A stretch of DNA of 64,000 nucleotides. It comes from Oscillospiraceae bacterium. GTDB taxonomy: Bacteria > Bacillota > Clostridia > Oscillospirales > Oscillospiraceae. The stretch covers positions 62,001-126,000 of the forward strand of contig SVKU01000002.1 in assembly GCA_015068245.1 (NCBI GenBank), in the 5' to 3' direction. The translations under genes and the position numbers were made by a program. Below, in pieces: positions 52,121-60,028 of the stretch (positions within the stretch are counted from its first letter, which is position 1; every line of letters begins with the position of its first letter). Below the pieces are notes generated by a model. It made no database searches, was not told the DNA's origin, and worked only from the letters and a program-made list of their open reading frames with translations.

Positions 52121-53854
52121 TTACTTTTGCAGATAACGCTCATAAGCAGCCTGGTACAGTTCTTCCATACGATCGCCGCCCATTCCGATAATATTATCCT
52201 GCATAGCCTGGAAGCTTTCTTCGGTAAGCTCTGCCTGACCCATGACCCACTTCATGATCTCGGAGGAAGCATAAGTGGAAACATCGGAATACAGCGATGA
52301 GTATTCCTCGTTTTCCTCTGCAGACAGGGCTACACCCTGAGGCATGTTGTAGGAACCGTCGGCATCACAGGTGCTGAAAGTTTCCAGCACATTCCACTGG
52401 GATTCATCGAAGTAGTAGTAAGTTGCTTTCAGATCCAGAATGCCGGGCATGTGGTTGGAAGCTGCTGCAGAAACGAAGAGGAAGCAGGCATCCATATAGG
52501 AAAGTCCATCGGGGTTGTTGGTGACCAGTTCAGTGTAATGGGGATTGCCCTCTTCATCATACTCGAAGCTGTAGCCTTCTTCGCCGTAGTTGAACATCAG
52601 TTCGCCTTCCTCGGAGAACAGATAGTTGACAGCCATCATAATGCCTTCGGGATCTTCACAGGCTACAGAGATCGCCCATGTATCTCTGCTCTTGATTTGA
52701 GAATGGGTGTCGGTCCAGCTGAAGTGCAGTTCGTCGTCTGCGTTGACTTTCGGAGCTTCGATGGGGAGGATCTCGTAATCGTAATCGTCCAGCTTATAAC
52801 TTTCGATGGTAGCCAGGTTTGCTGCGGTGGCAGTTACCAGAGGGCTCTTGCCGCCTGCAAAAAACTTGTCGGGCTGACCCATGGAAGCGGTGTAGAAGTC
52901 GGTATAAATGGTTCCGTCGGCATACCAGTCGGTGATCATGCTGATGTAGTCGTAATAGGAATCGTTCAGGTAGGAAAATACCACTTCGCCGTCGATAATG
53001 TTGTAATCACCGGGGTGGAGATCATAAGCATAACCGTAGATAACGTCATCAGCCTTGTTGTTTCCCATGGGGTTGCCCATGCAGATACCGTGGCAGCCAT
53101 ATTCGTTTATGCAAGTCTGGATATAATCATGGAGTTCGTCCACAGTCTTGGGCTCTTCAAGACCAAGTTCACGGAGCCAGTCGCCACGGAGCAGAATGCC
53201 GCCGTTTTCGCAGCCTGCGTCCTTATAGATGGTTGCGATGGCAGGCAGTGCGCCCTTATCGGTGATCAGTTCGTTGCGAATAGCCTCGTCGGTGTTCAGG
53301 AAGTACATGAAGTTGGGTGCGTACTCATTGGCCACATCATAAAGGTCGATGATGATCTCGTCCTCAATAGCGGCGTCATAGCCTTTGGCATAGTTGGCGG
53401 TACCGTAGATGATATCGGTCAAATCACCGGAAGCGCACATCAGATTGAACTGCTCGCTGATAACGCTGTCACCCACAACACGGGTCTCGATCTTGATGTT
53501 GCAGTATTCCTGCAGCAGACGCAGGGTGTTGATATCATTGGAATAGTCGGATATGAGGCCATTCATAAAGAAAGGCATCATATTGAACATGGTGTAGGTG
53601 CGGGTCTCCTCAAACAGGGGCAGCTCCACAGATACTCTCTCATAGGTGGGTTCTTCGGGTGCTTCTTCCACTGCGGGAGTTTCCTCTTCGGCAGGTTCTT
53701 CGGCAGGGGCTTCCTCAGCGGGTGCTTCGGAAACAGCTTCCTCCGCAGGGGCTTCCTCAGCGGTTTCCCCTGCCTCACTTTTGCCACAGCCAGCCAGAAC
53801 GGCGAAAACCATGGAAAGCACCAGCAGCAGCGCAAGCAGCTTGTTCATCTTCAT
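52121..53854 (-). CDS. Extracellular solute-binding lipoprotein 2
   Basis: 577 residues from ATG 53854, nine bases after AAGGAGA. Lipobox VLAGC, then an Ala/Glu/Pro tether (EEAPAEEAVSEAPAEE…) to about 80. The body shares the order of motifs of the first protein: RLLQEYCNIKIETRVVGDSVISEQFNLM, GGILLRGDWLRELGLEEPKTVDELHDYIQ, and AVNYLFSEEGELMFNYGEEG. Again no ABC permease or ATPase gene adjoins it. It mirrors copy 1 in lying convergent to a MaoC-type gene. Ligand unknown. Confidence 0.88.
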   Translation of the reverse strand: MKMNKLLALLLVLSMVFAVLAGCGKSEAGETAEEAPAEEAVSEAPAEEAPAEEPAEEETPAVEEAPEEPTYERVSVELPLFEETRTYTMFNMMPFFMNGLISDYSNDINTLRLLQEYCNIKIETRVVGDSVISEQFNLMCASGDLTDIIYGTANYAKGYDAAIEDEIIIDLYDVANEYAPNFMYFLNTDEAIRNELITDKGALPAIATIYKDAGCENGGILLRGDWLRELGLEEPKTVDELHDYIQTCINEYGCHGICMGNPMGNNKADDVIYGYAYDLHPGDYNIIDGEVVFSYLNDSYYDYISMITDWYADGTIYTDFYTASMGQPDKFFAGGKSPLVTATAANLATIESYKLDDYDYEILPIEAPKVNADDELHFSWTDTHSQIKSRDTWAISVACEDPEGIMMAVNYLFSEEGELMFNYGEEGYSFEYDEEGNPHYTELVTNNPDGLSYMDACFLFVSAAASNHMPGILDLKATYYYFDESQWNVLETFSTCDADGSYNMPQGVALSAEENEEYSSLYSDVSTYASSEIMKWVMGQAELTEESFQAMQDNIIGMGGDRMEELYQAAYERYLQK

Positions 53855-53896
53855 AACTCTGTGTCTCCTTCTTCTGTAATAGGTTTGTATACACCT

Positions 53897-53925
53897 ATTA
53901 TAAGGAAGCACTATATGCGGAGCAA
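53897..53925 (-). promoter_or_regulatory. Promoter of solute-binding protein 2
   Basis: Minus strand: TTGCTC (53920-53925), 17-base spacer, TATAAT (53897-53902). No TGCAAC box. Confidence 0.7.
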
Positions 53926-53939
53926 TTCTCTTTTCCTGC

Positions 53940-55523
53940 TCATATATTCCGCCGTGGAATATATGATGCGCCTGATAATGATTTTCTGCGCATTCCCCGC
54001 CACAAATCTTCCAGGCGTTCCGCCTTTACTCTTGGATATCTGACCGCAGTTTCGGGAACTTCTCCTCTGAACCGTTCCCAGTCACCCTCTTTTTTTCTGA
54101 AAACGTGGGTTGCCGTTCCGCAGGCTTTCTGATATATCTCCCCCTGCTGTTCGTCTACCAGAAAATCCACAAACAGATCCTTATACAGGTCAACGAACTC
54201 CCAGTAAATCAACTTTGCCTCACTATCATGCTGCAATTCAAACATCAGATCCTGCATATCGCTGTAATACTTGCCTTTTTGCTGTTTGGATACGTTGAAC
54301 CTCTCCCAAAGTTTCTCCCCAATCTGCGCATAATCCGAAACCATGCTGCGAAGATTTGCCACCGCATCTGCCATCACCAACAGCTTTACATCTCTTTCGG
54401 CTTCGGTAAGGTCGTCCAGAGTCTGCTGTTTGCGTTCCTGCCAGCTTTTGGTTTTATCTTCGCTGTGGCTCTCCACCAAGGCCGCAACTCTTCCGCCAAA
54501 TATGCGTTGTATTTCCGTTATCGAAACCCCCGAATCTTCAACTGTGTCGTGCAGAACTCCCGCCGCCTGCAGCTCACGGCCTGCGTTCATGGAGGTAAGT
54601 ATCTGCAGCACCTCCAGCGGATGGGTGATATAGTCGATATCGGTGCCTTTGCGCTTTTGCCCATTGTGAGCATGGGCAGCAAAAACAATGGCTTCATGCA
54701 CCGGATCAATCCGGTACAGAGGGTAGTCACCGAATCTTACGTCAAAATCCCGAAGCAGTAAGGACAGGTCGGCTGTCAGGTAAAAATACGCCGCCTTTTT
54801 CCAGTCCTCGTCAATTCCGTAGTAAGCCTCAGCAATGCTGCCCGCTATGGCAGTCAGCGTGTCGCAGTCGCCGCCAAGAGAAACTGCGGTTCTGATAACA
54901 TCTTCAAAGCTCTCCCCTTTCAAAAATGCTGTTATGGCTTCCGGTACGGTTTCACGGCAGCTTTCCACATGGCTGTATGTGGGACGGATCTCATCGCAGG
55001 TACGGCTGAGGTCATAATCAAAGGTCATTTCTATGTATTCCTTTATCTCCCCTTTGCTTTTCCCTCTCCGGGCAAGGAAGATCGCACTTGCAACAGCTTC
55101 CGCACCGGCAATACCCTCGGGATGGTTATGGGTCACTTCTGCGGTAAGCCTTGCCATGTGCCGAACTTCGTCCAAGGTTTCGTACATCCAGCCAACGCAT
55201 GACACTCTCATGGCTGAACCGTTGCCATAGCTGTGATATGGCGGCTGAGGCTCATCTGCGTCAAGCCATCTGGAAAACCGCAGTCCGTAACCGGCGTTCG
55301 GATAGTTTCTCCCGAGCTCACGCATGGCGCACACCATGCTTGTTTTGATCGATTCATCATCACTGCTTTCGGCTTCCATGATCCCCTTATAGATCGCCAG
55401 AGTCATCACGGAATCGTCGGTAAATTCGGATTTCTTTGAAAACAGCTGAAACTCCTTGCTTTTGTCGCCCATATCGAACTCAAAAGGGCTGCCCACAATA
55501 TCTCCCAGAATGGCTCCATACAT
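53940..55523 (-). CDS. ADP-ribosylglycohydrolase fused to a SpoT-like HD domain
   Basis: 527 residues from ATG 55523, behind GAGGGGA and only one base after the vWA stop codon. Residues 1-265 are a DraG/ARH-type glycohydrolase: MYGAILGDIVGSPFEF, FTDDS (metal Asp36-37) and GGDCDT (217-222) are intact, so it should remove ADP-ribose from proteins or small molecules. Residues 275-420 form an HD phosphohydrolase of the RelA/SpoT kind, with HPLEVLQIL and HDTVED (325-330) complete; no synthetase domain is present. A tail of about 100 residues follows. The fusion suggests joint removal of ADP-ribose and hydrolysis of a nucleotide signal. Last gene of a four-gene operon. Confidence 0.87.
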   Translation of the reverse strand: MYGAILGDIVGSPFEFDMGDKSKEFQLFSKKSEFTDDSVMTLAIYKGIMEAESSDDESIKTSMVCAMRELGRNYPNAGYGLRFSRWLDADEPQPPYHSYGNGSAMRVSCVGWMYETLDEVRHMARLTAEVTHNHPEGIAGAEAVASAIFLARRGKSKGEIKEYIEMTFDYDLSRTCDEIRPTYSHVESCRETVPEAITAFLKGESFEDVIRTAVSLGGDCDTLTAIAGSIAEAYYGIDEDWKKAAYFYLTADLSLLLRDFDVRFGDYPLYRIDPVHEAIVFAAHAHNGQKRKGTDIDYITHPLEVLQILTSMNAGRELQAAGVLHDTVEDSGVSITEIQRIFGGRVAALVESHSEDKTKSWQERKQQTLDDLTEAERDVKLLVMADAVANLRSMVSDYAQIGEKLWERFNVSKQQKGKYYSDMQDLMFELQHDSEAKLIYWEFVDLYKDLFVDFLVDEQQGEIYQKACGTATHVFRKKEGDWERFRGEVPETAVRYPRVKAERLEDLWRGMRRKSLSGASYIPRRNI

Positions 55524-55524
55524 A

Positions 55525-56160
55525 TTACCGTCCCCTCTCTTTATAATCTCTGTCAATGCGTTCTTTCCAGTCCGGCTCGATGTCCACGCCCATGCGCACG
55601 GAATATACCAGATCGCTGAGAACCTCGTAATTCAGCGCCGTTCCTGCTTCGTCACTATGATAGTTCACTGCACGGTCGGCGTTGATGCCAAACCGTTCCG
55701 CTTCTGCTGCGGCATCGATGTTGGCACCAAGGAACAGGAACTCCCAGCCGTACTTTTCTTTCTGCCGTTGTATCATATGTTTGACCTTGTCATAATCGTA
55801 GCGTCTGCTGGCGTTCTCGTAACCGTCGGTGGTTATGACGAACAAGGTTTTTTCAGGTACATCTTCCTCTCTTGCATACTTATGGACATTGCCAATATGG
55901 CGGATCGCTCCGCCTATAGCATCAAGCAATGCCGTGCAGCCGCCAACGAAGTATTCCCTTTCCGTCATATGCGGAACCTTTTCCAGCGTAAGTCTGTCGT
56001 GGATCACCACGCTCTCGTTGTCAAACAACACGGTGGACACCAGCGTTTCGCCCATCTCTTTCTTCTGTCTTTCGATCATGGAGTTGAAGCCGCCGATGGT
56101 GTCCTTCTCCAGTCCGCTCATGGAACCGCTGCGGTCGATGATAAATACCAATTCTGTCAT
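55525..56160 (-). CDS. vWA-domain protein (TerY-like)
   Basis: 211 residues forming one von Willebrand A domain. The MIDAS metal site is complete: DRSGSMS (Asp9, Ser11, Ser13), a Thr in GGCTALLDAIGGAIRHIG, and the later Asp in VITTDGYENAS. It resembles TerY of tellurite/stress loci, cytoplasmic and without signal peptide. vWA proteins of this sort assemble metal-dependent complexes; in ter-type systems they work with kinases and nucleotide-processing proteins. Excellent ribosome site AAGGAGG. Located 77 bases after the macro-domain gene and one base before the glycohydrolase gene. Confidence 0.88.
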   Translation of the reverse strand: MTELVFIIDRSGSMSGLEKDTIGGFNSMIERQKKEMGETLVSTVLFDNESVVIHDRLTLEKVPHMTEREYFVGGCTALLDAIGGAIRHIGNVHKYAREEDVPEKTLFVITTDGYENASRRYDYDKVKHMIQRQKEKYGWEFLFLGANIDAAAEAERFGINADRAVNYHSDEAGTALNYEVLSDLVYSVRMGVDIEPDWKERIDRDYKERGR

Positions 56161-56237
56161 AATAAATAACCTCCTTCGTGATTTCGCTTTTATTTTAGCG
56201 ATTCCGAAGGAGGTTTTGGTCGCATGACGGGCGACAT

Positions 56238-57293
56238 TTAATTTCCCAGCTGCATCTGATCAAAAGCGTACAGTGTCTCGTTTATCTCGAACATATCATA
56301 GTTGCCGCTGCTGATGAAGTATTCAACTATAATGTCAAACTTGCTGCTGTGGGTCAGGGCAAATCCTGCACGGCCGATGAAATCCTTTGTTTCTTCAAGG
56401 CTCAGTTCCAGTGCCACGGCAAAAGCCAGCGCAGTGGTTTTTGTCGGCTTATAATTTGGGTTGTTCCGGATTTTTGAAAAATGCTTACGGTCCACATTTG
56501 CCTTTTTGTAGATTTCCGAATCCTTTTTGCCTGTGCGGTCAATGAGTTTCAGCAGCGTTTCGGAAAACCCCGCATCGGTTTGCCGCAAAAGTTCGTCAAG
56601 GTCAAGGGCTTCATCATCTTCCGTTGCCACAGACATTGAGAATTCAATTTCTTCAGCACTCCTGCGCAGATAGCTTTGCCGTTCCATCGCCCGCTGAAGC
56701 TGCTCAAGCTCCGCCTCACGAACATCACGTTTATTGGCAATTCCATATTCGTCCAGGATCTTATCCTGTATGTAATTCTCGTCGATATAGTTTGACACCG
56801 AGTTGAACAGCTTTTCCGACAGCGCAAAAGCGTCTTTGCCGAACACCACAAGATAAATCTGCATCTCGTGGTCAAGCAAAAAGCTGCTGAATGCATTTAT
56901 GGCAGTTTGAAGTGCCAGCGGCTTGGGAAACCCGTGGTTCCCTGCCGAAATCAGCGGAAAAGCCACAGACTCGCACTTGCTTTCCAGCGCCAGCTGCAAA
57001 GCCCTGTCGTAGCACCGCCGAAGCAGCTTTTCCTCATCATGCTTCCCGTCCTGCCAGACAGGGCCTACCGCATGGATAACGTATTTTGCATCAAGGTCAA
57101 ACCCCGGAGTTATTGCTGCGTCACCCACATATATGTCGCCGATTTCCTGCCTTGCCTTAAGCAGCATCGGACCGGCTTTTTGATGTATTCCCGCATCGCA
57201 GCCGTAGCCAATGATGGGTTTTGGGTTAGCCGTGTTTACAACGGCATCAACCTGCATATTTACAATGTCGTTCCGAACTATCTCAAAGGGCAT
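56238..57293 (-). CDS. Macro-domain protein with C-terminal HTH-like domain
   Basis: 351 residues. Residues 1-165 are an ADP-ribose-binding macro domain: VVNTANPKPIIGYGCDAGIHQKAG, GDAAITPGFDL and the loop PLISAGNHGFP (113-123) contact ADP-ribose or its derivatives; the Asn/Gly pattern is that of enzymes or readers for ADP-ribose esters. A charged helical linker follows, then a domain at 243-351 that aligns with the whole second half of the 140-residue protein at 6440-6862. Its ATG lies one base after the amidohydrolase stop, so the two are coupled. Likely a sensor or eraser of ADP-ribosylation with an added regulatory module. Confidence 0.87.
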   Translation of the reverse strand: MPFEIVRNDIVNMQVDAVVNTANPKPIIGYGCDAGIHQKAGPMLLKARQEIGDIYVGDAAITPGFDLDAKYVIHAVGPVWQDGKHDEEKLLRRCYDRALQLALESKCESVAFPLISAGNHGFPKPLALQTAINAFSSFLLDHEMQIYLVVFGKDAFALSEKLFNSVSNYIDENYIQDKILDEYGIANKRDVREAELEQLQRAMERQSYLRRSAEEIEFSMSVATEDDEALDLDELLRQTDAGFSETLLKLIDRTGKKDSEIYKKANVDRKHFSKIRNNPNYKPTKTTALAFAVALELSLEETKDFIGRAGFALTHSSKFDIIVEYFISSGNYDMFEINETLYAFDQMQLGN

Positions 57294-58031
57294 TCATATC
57301 CCGCCTTTCAGCCTGTCAATAAGCTCTTTCAGAAGCTGGCAAATCTTCTCAAAGCTTTCGTTTTTTCCGCCGTTCTCAGCCATATACAATCCACGGTTGA
57401 CCTCTATCATTACCGACTGCACCCGTCGGTCTTTGCGATAGTACTTTTCCGGAACCAACGTCCCGGAAAAAGGTCTGTTTACAGCAACAGTATAACCTTT
57501 CTTTTCCAGGAACGCAACTGCCGTATGTGCAAGATGATCAGGTGTATGAAAGTCATCGGTGCCGATGCAGAAATCCGGCCGATGCTCATTTTGGTCATCT
57601 TCATATTGCAGCGGAACGGCCGAAAAAGAGTGGCCGTCCACTATCAGGCAGCTGCCGAGTTCCTCCAGTTTCCTTTGGACGTTTAAAGTCAGCAGTTCAT
57701 GGTGCCTGTCGTAGTACCCCCGCAGTATTTGTGACCTCTCCACGGCAGACACTTTTCGAAACTCATTGCCCTCTGAATCCCTTGTATATATAACTCCCAT
57801 TCCTTTTCCTGCCATCATCTCCACCTCATCGTCACGGAATCTCTCGACATCGCACACCAGTCGACTGATGGGAAACACCACCATATCCCCGCAGTTGAAA
57901 AGTTCGTCACAGTATCTGTCTGTCATTCTGAGAACCTCCCGGGGCAAAGTGTTTTCAAGGAACTCTCCCTTGTGTTTTTCGGGTGTCCACGTGGACGAAT
58001 GCGGCACATGGATTACAATGTTTGTTTGCAT
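57294..58031 (-). CDS. N-formylglutamate amidohydrolase family protein
   Basis: 245 residues from ATG 58031, seven bases after GGAGGA. NIVIHVPHSSTW (residues 4-15) and LIVDGHSFS are the zinc-ligand motifs of the FGase fold (PF05013), with VMIEVNRGLYM near the end. Classical members split N-formylglutamate in histidine breakdown, but no hut genes are here; first place in an operon with macro, vWA and ADP-ribosylglycohydrolase-HD genes argues for another amide or peptide substrate, perhaps a modified amino acid on a protein or nucleotide conjugate. That is inference from context. Confidence 0.85.
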   Translation of the reverse strand: MQTNIVIHVPHSSTWTPEKHKGEFLENTLPREVLRMTDRYCDELFNCGDMVVFPISRLVCDVERFRDDEVEMMAGKGMGVIYTRDSEGNEFRKVSAVERSQILRGYYDRHHELLTLNVQRKLEELGSCLIVDGHSFSAVPLQYEDDQNEHRPDFCIGTDDFHTPDHLAHTAVAFLEKKGYTVAVNRPFSGTLVPEKYYRKDRRVQSVMIEVNRGLYMAENGGKNESFEKICQLLKELIDRLKGGI

Positions 58032-58070
58032 TTGTATTCCTCCATGATTGTTTATCCATAAAGAAACACA

Positions 58071-58103
58071 AAAACAGCCCCATCGTTGCCGATGGAGCTG
58101 TTT
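58071..58103 (-). terminator. Hairpin with T run ahead of the amidohydrolase operon
   Basis: Minus strand AACAGCTCCATCG/CGATGGGGCTGTTTTTG. It could end the lipoprotein transcript from 58262, but a TATAAT at 58110-58115 would place it at the very 5' end of the amidohydrolase mRNA, where it would act as an attenuator. Confidence 0.6.
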
Positions 58104-58109
58104 ATCTTT

Positions 58110-58115
58110 ATTATA
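58110..58115 (-). promoter_or_regulatory. Candidate -10 of the amidohydrolase-macro-vWA operon
   Basis: Perfect TATAAT on the minus strand, about 80 bases upstream of the ATG; the -35 is poor (GCTAAA at 17 bases). Confidence 0.4.
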
Positions 58116-58261
58116 TCGCCCATCGGTCAAGCTTTAGCACCTTACCTCCCGGCAGGTTGCTGTGCGGTCAACGAGCTTGTCTCTCGCGCACTCTTTATGG
58201 TGATATTGAGTATAACACTTTTTCGTGTTTTTGCAAGACTTCGGATAGCTTTTCCCTATTT

Positions 58262-60004
58262 TTATCCCTCGCCCAGGACAAACGGAGTGATTATATGCCA
58301 CATAATCCCGGAACCAGCCATGGAACCGATTCTTGCAAAGATGAAGATGTCACCGTATTCGTTGATGTATATGGGCATATCCAGATTGACGGCTTCGTCA
58401 GACACTGTCCAGTTCAGGCAGTCATAGTAACCGTAAAGCTGGCGATCCGCCTCTGGTATTTCAGAGAAGGTATCGATGAATATGGCCTCAACCTCTTCAC
58501 GAACCGTGTCAAGGAAGTAATTCTCATCAAACATAAGAACGTCAAGAATAATATCCCTCGGGTAGAGTCTTTCGCCGGTATTGAGATCAATGTAATATAC
58601 ATGATGCTCTTCCCAATCAATTACGCCGTGGGCAAAAACATGGATTATCAGGATATCTTCAAAAACGCAGCTGGCGTAGTCCACACAGTTGAATGACAGG
58701 AAGTCTTTGTTGCGGATATATTCCAGTTCTTCATCGATGATGGGTTCAAAGATTTCAAGGATCTCCCGATTGATCTCCTGTTCCGCACGGCCGGCACCAA
58801 TAAGCTGGGGCAGGCAGAAGGTGTATTCCTCATACAGACCGTTCATATCGGTATAGCCGTCGTGGTAGTCGCAGTAGTTGGTAAGATATCCCTGGGCGTG
58901 GTTCTGGTCAATTGCGGTAAAGAAATCATATTTCATCGGGAAGAAATAAGCCATATCGTCTACTTCGCCCAGCACAGCACTGTCCACATCATGAATATAC
59001 ACAGAGCCGTCGGAATCAAATTCCCATGTCCAGGTCATAACGGTCGGCATGGTGCCGTAACCGGCACGTTCTGCCATGATCTTGATCTCACCGGTGGAGC
59101 TGTCGAGACCCCAGGCACCGTTATAGATGACCACAGGCTCGCGGGGAGTTTTCCAGATAAACTCAAAGCTGCCGTCTTTATCGAGGGTGAAGCAGCCCAC
59201 ATCCCAGCTGTTCCAATATATCCAGCTGCCCACCAGGTCTTTGCTGTCTTTAACCTTGCCGAAATCAAGATTTGCGTCAAAGCTTTCGGAAAGGATTCTT
59301 CCAAGTTCCTCGGCGGAGGTGTGGCCCCGGTCAAATGAATCGTCACTGACAAAGTATTCGGCATCGGAATCGTCGTAATTGAGAACAATACCGTCATCGG
59401 TGATGGTAATGCAGCGGTTTTTGGGCAGACCGGTATAAGCATCGGGATAGGACTGAAGCGAAAACATCTGGCTTTCACCCATGACGGAAATCATTTCATC
59501 GTCGGAATAGCCGTCTTCATCGGGCCAGAACTCTTCCACCCAGAATGAGAACACAGAACCGTCGTAAAGGTCGAAAAATTCCAAGGTGATGAAATCGTTG
59601 TAACCCGTGACCTGCACGTAGCTTTCGGTGGCACCTTCGTGACTCAGCTTTGCCCTGTACACACCATTGAAAACGGAATAATCCGGTCCGACATTGGGGT
59701 GGTCTGTTGGATCAAGAAATGCCTCTTCGTCATACTCGGGTTCAGGCTTTTCACTTTTGCTGGGTTTTTCTTTTTCCGGAGCAGCTTCGGGCGCAGCAGG
59801 CTCAGCCTCCGAAGCTTCCTGCTCTTCGGGCATTTCGACAGCTGCAGATTCTTCAGGCTTTTCCGGCACTGCCGCAGGCGGAGCACTGGATTCTTCGGGT
59901 GCGGGAGTTTTGCCGGGAAGATCTGAAAGTGATTCCTGACTGCTGCAGCCCGCAAGGCTCAGAACCAGCAGTGCTGCCAGAACAGCAGATAAGATTCTTT
60001 TCAT
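58262..60004 (-). CDS. Lipoprotein with acidic tether and DUF3298-like tail
   Basis: 580 residues. Lipobox LAGC (Cys20), then a Ser/Pro/Glu/Ala-rich tether to about 110. The middle holds beta-rich repeats of a 'measure of input' type (GSWIYWNSWDVGCFTLDKDGSFEFIW), similar in style to domains in the neighbouring 60029-62203 protein (GDWYGWWIID…). The last 170 residues (AEQEINREILEIFEPIIDEELEYI … LNTGERLYPRDIILDVLMFDENYFLDTVREEVE) look like the DUF3298/DUF4163 fold of anti-sigma and cell-wall sensor proteins. No function can be assigned. It follows 24 bases after the zinc-ribbon gene in the same direction, so it is probably cotranscribed. Confidence 0.75.
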   Translation of the reverse strand: MKRILSAVLAALLVLSLAGCSSQESLSDLPGKTPAPEESSAPPAAVPEKPEESAAVEMPEEQEASEAEPAAPEAAPEKEKPSKSEKPEPEYDEEAFLDPTDHPNVGPDYSVFNGVYRAKLSHEGATESYVQVTGYNDFITLEFFDLYDGSVFSFWVEEFWPDEDGYSDDEMISVMGESQMFSLQSYPDAYTGLPKNRCITITDDGIVLNYDDSDAEYFVSDDSFDRGHTSAEELGRILSESFDANLDFGKVKDSKDLVGSWIYWNSWDVGCFTLDKDGSFEFIWKTPREPVVIYNGAWGLDSSTGEIKIMAERAGYGTMPTVMTWTWEFDSDGSVYIHDVDSAVLGEVDDMAYFFPMKYDFFTAIDQNHAQGYLTNYCDYHDGYTDMNGLYEEYTFCLPQLIGAGRAEQEINREILEIFEPIIDEELEYIRNKDFLSFNCVDYASCVFEDILIIHVFAHGVIDWEEHHVYYIDLNTGERLYPRDIILDVLMFDENYFLDTVREEVEAIFIDTFSEIPEADRQLYGYYDCLNWTVSDEAVNLDMPIYINEYGDIFIFARIGSMAGSGIMWHIITPFVLGEG

Positions 60005-60028
60005 AGATCATTCCTCCTGATGTAATAA

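Noticed and set aside
57294..58031. Histidine-utilization hutG
   Set aside because: Family fold fits, but no hut genes are near and the operon partners are ADP-ribose and vWA proteins, so I give no hut symbol.
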